The notes beneath the pieces were generated by a model that ran no database searches, had not been told where the DNA came from, and saw nothing but the letters and a program-made list of their open reading frames with translations. Positions 58,969 through 64,000 of a stretch of 64,000 nucleotides of DNA are shown here, in pieces. Within the stretch, counting starts at the first letter, position 1. Every line of letters begins with the position of its first letter. Position numbers and translations under genes: made by a program. This DNA is from Acidobacteriota bacterium (GTDB taxonomy: Bacteria; Acidobacteriota; Vicinamibacteria; Vicinamibacterales; UBA2999), in assembly GCA_020851565.1 (NCBI GenBank), contig JADZCN010000017.1:61865-125864 (forward strand), read 5' to 3'.

Positions 58969-60317
58969 CTTCTCCCGACGTCATCGTCATCGGCGCGGGG
59001 TTTGCGGGCCTCGCCGCCGCCACGGCCCTGGCAGAGCAGGGGGCGCGTGTCCTCGTCCTCGAAGCGCGACCCGTGCTGGGCGGCCGCGCGTCCGCGGTTC
59101 GGGACGCCGTGACCGGCGAGAAGCTGGACAACGGCCAGCACGTCCTGATGGGGTGCTACGACGACACCTTCCGGTTCCTCGCGCGCATCGGCGCGTCGGA
59201 CCGCGTCCGGCGCCAAGCCGGGCTGGCCGTCACGATGATCGAGCGCGGCGGCCGGAGGTCGACGCTGCAGCTGCCCCCGCTGCCCGCGCCGCTTCACCTG
59301 CTGGCGGGCGTGCTGGCGTGGGACGCGCTGTCGTGGCACGAGAAGATGTCGGTGATGCGCGTCGGCGCAGCGCTCCGGACGACGGGCGACGCCGGGACTG
59401 AAGTCCCGGCGCTCCGTCCCGGCGGTCCCCCTGGCGCCGTCACCGTCCGTGACTGGCTCGTGGCTCACGGCCAGGCTGCCCGGCTCATCGAGCTCTTCTG
59501 GGAACCGCTGGCACTCGCCGCGCTCAACCAGCCCATCGCCGTGGCTGCCGCGGACACGTTCATCGAGGTGCTTTCGCGGATGTTCGGGCCCGAGGCCGAG
59601 CGCGCGACCCTGGTGGTGCCGGCGGTGCCGCTCGACGAGCTGTATGCGGAGCCCGCGCGCGCGTGGCTCGAGGCGCGTGGATCGCTCGTCCGCACCCAGG
59701 CCCAGGCGCGCGTTCACGTGAAAGGCAGCCAGGTCGTGGGCGTGGACGTCCGTGGCGAGACCATCCATGCGCCGGCAGTGGTGGCGGCGGTGGCCTGGCA
59801 CGCGCTGCCGGGTCTCTTCGCGGCGCCCGCGCCACGAGCACTCGACGACCTGCTCCATCGCGCGGCCGCGACCACCAGCTCGCCCATCGTCACCGTGAAC
59901 CTCTGGTACGACCGGCCGGTGCTCGACGAGGTGTTGGTGGGCCTGCCCGGGCGCGCGTTCCAGTGGGTATTCGACAAGGCGGTCGTGTTCGGCCGCGAGA
60001 CGTCTCACCTGTCGCTCGTGTCGAGCGGGGCGGCGGATATCGTGTCGCAGACCAACGAGGAGCTGGTCGCGCGCGCGACGCGCGAGGTGCACGACGCGCT
60101 GCCGCGCGCCGCCTCCGCGCGCCTGGTCCACGCGTCCGCGGTACGCGAGCGCCGCGCCACCTTCTCGCTGGCGCCAGGTCAGCCCATGCGGCCGGGCACG
60201 GAAACCGGCGTCACCGGGCTGCTGCTGGCCGGCGATTGGGTGGATACGGGACTTCCCGCGACCATCGAGGGGGCCGTCGTCTCCGGCCACCGGGCCGCGG
60301 CGGCGGCTCGAGTGTGA
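58965..60317 (+). CDS. hpnE: Hydroxysqualene dehydroxylase HpnE
   Basis: A 450-residue FAD amine-oxidase-like enzyme that removes the hydroxyl group of hydroxysqualene to give squalene. DVIVIGAGFAGLAAATALAEQGARVLVLEARPVLGGRAS is the dinucleotide-binding motif, LDNGQHVLMGCYDDTFRFL is typical of HpnE, and LLLAGDWVDTGLPATIEGAVVSGHRAA is the C-terminal FAD motif. GTG 58965 overlaps the hpnD stop (GTGA). A palindromic element at 59391-59410 is translated at residues 142-149. No squalene-hopene cyclase lies in the window, so hopanoid cyclisation, if present, is encoded elsewhere. Confidence 0.92.
   Translation: MTSPDVIVIGAGFAGLAAATALAEQGARVLVLEARPVLGGRASAVRDAVTGEKLDNGQHVLMGCYDDTFRFLARIGASDRVRRQAGLAVTMIERGGRRSTLQLPPLPAPLHLLAGVLAWDALSWHEKMSVMRVGAALRTTGDAGTEVPALRPGGPPGAVTVRDWLVAHGQAARLIELFWEPLALAALNQPIAVAAADTFIEVLSRMFGPEAERATLVVPAVPLDELYAEPARAWLEARGSLVRTQAQARVHVKGSQVVGVDVRGETIHAPAVVAAVAWHALPGLFAAPAPRALDDLLHRAAATTSSPIVTVNLWYDRPVLDEVLVGLPGRAFQWVFDKAVVFGRETSHLSLVSSGAADIVSQTNEELVARATREVHDALPRAASARLVHASAVRERRATFSLAPGQPMRPGTETGVTGLLLAGDWVDTGLPATIEGAVVSGHRAAAAARV
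59391..59410. repeat. Perfect palindromic element GCCGGGACTGAAGTCCCGGC
   Basis: Same design as the element at 4301-4320: two 9-base arms, GA centre and GCTCCGT following. One arm pair differs by a compensatory G-C to A-T change. It lies in frame inside hpnE. Confidence 0.8.
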
Positions 60318-60336
60318 GCCGCCCAATGGGCCGATC

Positions 60337-60387
60337 ACTCAATCTCCAGTCACCAGTCAATCGTCAATCTACAATCGTCAATCATCA
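60337..60387. repeat. CAATCGTCAATC-type array before thiI
   Basis: About five loose decamers (CAGTCAATCG, TCAATCTACA, ATCGTCAATC) end at the thiI start codon. Same unit family as the block at 1195-1378. Confidence 0.7.
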
Positions 60388-61575
60388 ATGGCCGCCTCCA
60401 TACTCCTCCGCTACCAGGAGCTGGCGCTCAAGGGCAAGAACCGCCCATGGTTCCAGCGGCACCTCATCCGGCACCTGCACCGGGCGCTGGCGGGGCTCGG
60501 CGTGCGCGAGATTCGCGTGCCGATGGGGCGCCTGGAAGTCGTGCTCGGCAGCGACGCCTCGATGGCGGAGGTTCGCGAACGCCTGAAGCACGTGTTCGGG
60601 CTGGCGAACTACTCGGTCACCACGCGCGTGGCGCCGGACATGGAGGCCCTCGTGTCCGGCATCTTGCGGGACCTGCCGCGGGAGGCCCCGTCCAGCTTTC
60701 GGGTACGCGTGCGGCGCGCGGACAAGCAGTTCCCGCTGCGGACGCCGGACATCGAGCGCGAGATGGGCCGGCGCATCGTGGAGGCGCGCGGCTGGCCCGT
60801 GAATCTCTCGGATCCCGCGTTGACCATCGGCGTCGAGATCGTGCCGGGTGAGGCCTATTACTACTTCGGCAAGGAGCCCGGAGCGGGTGGCCTTCCGACG
60901 GGCACCGGCGGGCGCGTCGTGGCGCTGCTGTCGGGCGGCATCGACTCGCCCGTGGCGGCGTGGCGGATGATGCGGCGCGGCTGCAAGGCCACGCTGGTCC
61001 ACTTCCACAGCGCGCCGTTCCTCTCGCGGGCCTCGCAGGACAAGGCGCGCGAGCTGGCCCGGGTGCTCGCCCGCTATCAGCTCAGCGCAAAGCTGCACCT
61101 CGTGCCCATCGGCGAGATCCAGCGGCAGATCACCCTGTCGGTGCCGGGCGCGCTGCGCGTCATCCTGTACCGGCGGCTCATGCTGCGGATTGCCGAGCGC
61201 ATCGCGCTCAGGTCCAGCGCGCACGCCCTGGTCACCGGCGACGTGCTGGGCCAGGTCGCCTCGCAGACCATCGAGAACATGGCGGTCACGGGCGCCGCGA
61301 TCGGCATGCCCATCTTCCGGCCGCTCATCGGGATGGACAAGGACGAGATCATCGCCGAGGCCGAGCGCCTGGGCACCTATTCCATCTCCATCGTGCCGGA
61401 CGAGGACTGCTGCACCCTGTTCACGCCGCGGCATCCCGTGACGCGGGCCCGCCACGGGGAAATCGAAGATGCCGAGCGCGGGCTGCCGATGGAGGAGTTC
61501 GTGGACACCGCGCTCCGATCGTCGTCTCTCGAGCGATTCACCTGGCCGGCGGTGGGGGTGGTCGGGGCGGTTTGA
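60388..61575 (+). CDS. thiI: tRNA uracil 4-sulfurtransferase ThiI (without rhodanese domain)
   Basis: A 395-residue enzyme that makes 4-thiouridine in tRNA and, in some species, supplies sulfur for thiamine. Ferredoxin-like and THUMP domains fill residues 1-170 (LLRYQELALKGKNRPWF; FGLANYSVTTRVAPDMEALV). The PP-loop LLSGGIDSPVAAW (about 177-189) binds ATP, and the C-terminal part has LVTGDVLGQVASQTIENM and CCTLFTPRHPVT. It lacks the rhodanese extension of E. coli ThiI, as usual in many bacteria. A tandem array precedes the ATG, so no ribosome site is visible. Confidence 0.93.
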   Translation: MAASILLRYQELALKGKNRPWFQRHLIRHLHRALAGLGVREIRVPMGRLEVVLGSDASMAEVRERLKHVFGLANYSVTTRVAPDMEALVSGILRDLPREAPSSFRVRVRRADKQFPLRTPDIEREMGRRIVEARGWPVNLSDPALTIGVEIVPGEAYYYFGKEPGAGGLPTGTGGRVVALLSGGIDSPVAAWRMMRRGCKATLVHFHSAPFLSRASQDKARELARVLARYQLSAKLHLVPIGEIQRQITLSVPGALRVILYRRLMLRIAERIALRSSAHALVTGDVLGQVASQTIENMAVTGAAIGMPIFRPLIGMDKDEIIAEAERLGTYSISIVPDEDCCTLFTPRHPVTRARHGEIEDAERGLPMEEFVDTALRSSSLERFTWPAVGVVGAV

Positions 61576-61628
61576 GGTCTTGGGGCTTGGGGCTTGGGGC
61601 TTGGGGCCTGGGGCTTGGGCCTTGGGCC
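61576..61628. repeat. GGGGCTTGG nonamer/decamer array
   Basis: About five units of CTTGGGGCT(T) type between the convergent thiI and membrane protein genes, related to the reversed CAAGACCCC array at 55273-55340. Confidence 0.8.
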
Positions 61629-63599
61629 TTACTCCGCCCTGAGCGCGACCACGCGCGCTTGTGGGGTGCTCACGAGCGTCTCCCCTTCGTAGCCCTCGGC
61701 GTCGAGTGAACGGGGCAGCCAGGTAATCGAGTTGCCGACAGGGTACTCCTTGAACACGTCGATGACGATCACGCGGGGCGCGGTGCCTTGTGACCGTGCC
61801 CGCGCGAAGAGGGCGTCGATGGTGAAGACCGCTGGCGCGCCCGCGTAGACGCCAACCGGGCCGGCGCCGCGCTCCACCACGAAGCGCTCGCGGACGAAAT
61901 CGTCGAGCGCCAGCCAGGCGTCCACCCGCCCGACGAACAGCAGGCATGCCAGTTCGTCGGTGCACGCGACAACATCCTCTGGCTGCAGCGTCGAACGGAA
62001 CGCCTCGATCCCGGCGACCTGAATGGTGGGGCGCACCGCGGACAAGCGTTCCGTGACGAGGCGCGGTTCACGCCAGTGGGAGACGACGATGAGGGCCGCA
62101 GCCCCCTCGAGCGCGGCGCGAATCAGCTGCGCGCGCCTCCCGGGCCAGAGGCCCCTGGTGTGCTCGGCAATGGCGACGAGATCGATGCCGATCGCCGCCA
62201 GCATGCACACCGTGGGAAGCAGCACGTAGTTGATGGTGATGCCCGACTCGATCACGCCAAACCAGAGCACCCAGCCCACCCAGCCGAGGTGTGCCGCGCG
62301 CTCGCTGGCGTGCCAGTCGCCGCCAGCGCCGGCCATCCGCGCGACGAGGAGCACGAGGGCCGAGCAGATCATCACGGGATCCTCGGCGGCCAGGTGCCAG
62401 AACATGTCGAGGGGATAGGTCAGGTTTCCCTGGATGACGCCCCGCGCGAGGGCGGCAGAGACGGGTGCGGACGCCGAGGCGAGCGCGACGCCGATGGCCA
62501 GCGTCGCTACGGCGGCCGAGGCGGCAATCTTCACGCTGGGCACGGCTCGTCCCGGCGCCAGCAGCCAGGCCAGGATGAGCCCCGCAAGGATGACGCCGAG
62601 CGGCCCTCCCTGCGGGCGCTCGAACAGGTTCAGCACCTGCCACACGAAGAAACGCCGAATCATCGTGTCGCCGCCGGCGTCGCCCGAGGGCATCGCGTAA
62701 TGAAGGGCCGTCAACGCCGATTGGGCCCCGAGAACACCGATGGCGATGGACGCGGCGATGACGCACCAGAGACGCAGATGGGGCAGATTACGATGCCGCA
62801 GATGGCCGGGCCGCAGATGGCGCAGATGACGCAGATCTTCAGGGGAATCCGGAGTGGGCCCCGCTCGCCAGTCGAGAAGAAGGCCGGCGGCTGGAATCGC
62901 CAACAGCGTGAACGCGAGCTCGTGCGTCAGGCGGGAGAGGAAGGCGAGGGCGGCAAGGGCGAGGCAGGTGCGGGCGGGTGCGAACGGGTGCTGGCAGGTG
63001 CGGGCAGGTGCGGGCGGGTGCGAACGGGTGCGGACAGGTGCGGGCGGGTGCGGGCAGGTGCGGGCAGGTGCGGACGGGAGCGAACGGGTGCGGGCAGGTG
63101 CGGGCGGGTGCGGGCGCGTGCGGACAGGTGCGGGCAGGTGCGCGCAGCGAAGGCGGGACACGACCGCCAGGATCGCCACGCACGTCAGCAGGAACGGCGC
63201 GTAGAAGCGGCCCGTGGTGATGGCGGCCCAGAAGGGGACCGACGCGGCGACGAGCAGGGCGGATGCGACGCCCGCCGCAGCCGAGACGCTCGTGCGGATG
63301 AGCGTGTACCCCACCACCAGAACAGCCGCGCCCGACAGCAGGCTCAGCGCGCGGAAGGCGGGCAGCTCGACGCCGCTCAGCGCCGCTGCCAGCCACGAGA
63401 GGTACGAGTACGCGAGGCCGCGATCGTAGAGGAGGCCGGAAGGGAGGAGAGGCACGCCGTGCGCGCTGATGCCGCGCACGGCAAAGAGGGTGTACTCCTC
63501 GTCCGGCGTATAGCCGGGCCGGACGAGGGACAGCGCGCCGATCCCGACGACCACCGCCGCGAGGGCGACGATGACGCGGAGCGCGGCGCGCGGGGTCAC
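61629..63599 (-). CDS. GT-C-like polytopic membrane protein with a repeat-encoded loop
   Basis: A 656-residue protein with about 10-12 hydrophobic segments. [21 protein letters not shown] near residues 28-48 resembles the first loop of ArnT/PMT-type GT-C transferases, where the acidic pair binds the lipid-linked sugar, and [16 protein letters not shown] follows as expected. Residues about 151-216 are a Pro/Arg/His/Thr/Cys-rich tract encoded by the decamer array at 62951-63145, sitting between membrane segments, and residues 254-275 ([21 protein letters not shown]) come from a GCAGATGG array. GTG 63599 overlaps the aldolase stop (GTGA), so it is coupled to that gene. Confidence 0.75.
   Translation of the reverse strand: MTPRAALRVIVALAAVVVGIGALSLVRPGYTPDEEYTLFAVRGISAHGVPLLPSGLLYDRGLAYSYLSWLAAALSGVELPAFRALSLLSGAAVLVVGYTLIRTSVSAAAGVASALLVAASVPFWAAITTGRFYAPFLLTCVAILAVVSRLRCAHLPAPVRTRPHPPAPARTRSLPSAPARTCPHPPAPVRTRSHPPAPARTCQHPFAPARTCLALAALAFLSRLTHELAFTLLAIPAAGLLLDWRAGPTPDSPEDLRHLRHLRPGHLRHRNLPHLRLWCVIAASIAIGVLGAQSALTALHYAMPSGDAGGDTMIRRFFVWQVLNLFERPQGGPLGVILAGLILAWLLAPGRAVPSVKIAASAAVATLAIGVALASASAPVSAALARGVIQGNLTYPLDMFWHLAAEDPVMICSALVLLVARMAGAGGDWHASERAAHLGWVGWVLWFGVIESGITINYVLLPTVCMLAAIGIDLVAIAEHTRGLWPGRRAQLIRAALEGAAALIVVSHWREPRLVTERLSAVRPTIQVAGIEAFRSTLQPEDVVACTDELACLLFVGRVDAWLALDDFVRERFVVERGAGPVGVYAGAPAVFTIDALFARARSQGTAPRVIVIDVFKEYPVGNSITWLPRSLDAEGYEGETLVSTPQARVVALRAE
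62951..63145. repeat. Large GGTGCGGGCA decamer array inside a membrane protein gene
   Basis: About 19 decamers with variation GGTGCGGGC(A/G), GGTGCGAACG and GGTGCGGACA, the largest array in the window and wholly coding. The same unit forms the intergenic array at 10211-10301 in the other orientation. Confidence 0.9.
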
Positions 63600-64000
63600 G
63601 CGACGGTGATGGCCGTGTCCAGGTAGACGTCCTGAATGGCGTTCAGCAGCGCCACGCCTTCCTTCATCGGCCGCTGGAACGCCTTGCGCCCGGAGATGAG
63701 GCCCATGCCGCCGGCGCGCTTGTTGATCACCGACGTCTTCACGGCCTCCTTCAGGTCGCTCTCGCCGGCCGAGGCGCCGCCCGAGTTGATGAGCCCCGCG
63801 CGGCCCATGTAGCAGTTCGCCACCTGGTAGCGGGTCATGTCGATCGGGTTGTCGGTGGTGAGCTCCGAGTAGACCTTCTTGTGCGTCTTCCCGAAGTTGA
63901 GCGCGGTATAGCCGCCGTTGGTCTCCGGCAGCTTCTGCTTGATGATGTCGGCCTCGATGGTCACGCCGAGGTGGTTGGCCTGGCCGGTGAGGTCGGCCGC
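63596..64000 (-). CDS. Class I fructose-bisphosphate aldolase (C-terminal part)
   Basis: The last 134 codons of an aldolase gene that starts beyond the right edge. The class I bacterial (FbaB-like) pattern is clear: [73 protein letters not shown], and [35 protein letters not shown]. The enzyme cleaves fructose 1,6-bisphosphate through a Schiff-base Lys upstream. Its stop overlaps the GTG start of the membrane protein gene (GTGA), an odd partner for a glycolytic enzyme. Confidence 0.9.
   Translation of the reverse strand, partial: AADLTGQANHLGVTIEADIIKQKLPETNGGYTALNFGKTHKKVYSELTTDNPIDMTRYQVANCYMGRAGLINSGGASAGESDLKEAVKTSVINKRAGGMGLISGRKAFQRPMKEGVALLNAIQDVYLDTAITVA

Noticed and set aside
62951..63145. 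CRISPR-like array of regular repeats
   Set aside because: Units are 10 bp with no spacers, lie in frame inside a gene, and no cas genes are present.

Overview
The window is high-GC, gene-dense bacterial chromosome. The protein families point to Acidobacteriota, most likely the Vicinamibacteria: long FtsX/MacB-type permeases paired with PadR regulators, Ser/Thr kinases fused to WD40-like (TolB) or TPR modules, a DUF5916 outer-membrane protein, an M16 and an S9 peptidase, and the squalene genes hpnC-hpnD-hpnE. This is inferred from family content; no rRNA or tRNA gene was seen. Several genes have a TANNNT -10-like element only 6-12 bases before the start codon, which suggests many leaderless mRNAs.

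Layout. 1-15 kb is mostly housekeeping and metabolism: a molybdopterin-enzyme fragment, an acetylpolyamine/histone-deacetylase-like hydrolase, an APC transporter coupled to a membrane protein, a PLP-dependent acyltransferase, DUF5916, RidA, NAD-malic enzyme and Hsp20. 15.4-18.1 kb is a fused acyl-CoA synthetase/ACP/acyltransferase. 18.2-22.4 kb is a small unidirectional locus that looks like an undescribed peptide system: a strong promoter with an inverted repeat, a 64-aa secreted Cys-rich peptide, a hairpin, a beta-propeller lipoprotein, a 53-aa membrane peptide and a permease. 22.4-27.1 kb holds an M16-like protein lacking the zinc motif, coupled to a PQQ-type propeller, then a nucleotidyltransferase remnant and a PlsC-like acyltransferase.

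27-42 kb is an accessory region of Ser/Thr kinases mixed with decayed genes: frameshifted or internally deleted relatives of a kinase, an M14 peptidase, a sugar dehydrogenase and an ABC-F ATPase, plus two copies of a small secreted family. Three copies of a dispersed repeat lie here. 42-45 kb has a polyprenyl diphosphate synthase and a Crp/Fnr regulon with two perfect TTGCGC-N2-GCGCAA sites, one before a DUF3079 gene and one between the regulator and the iron-sulfur repair gene ric. 46-49 kb is a PadR/permease pair whose permease carries one frameshift. 49-57 kb has hydrolases, ygfZ, a PHP protein, an S9 peptidase, mutT and mutY, and a cobalamin adenosyltransferase. 57-60 kb is hpnCDE for squalene. 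60-64 kb has thiI, a GT-C-like membrane protein and the end of a class I fructose-bisphosphate aldolase.

An unusual overall feature is a set of low-complexity tandem arrays with 7-15 bp units. Most unit types recur at two or more separate places, both between genes and inside coding regions, where they insert low-complexity peptide segments.
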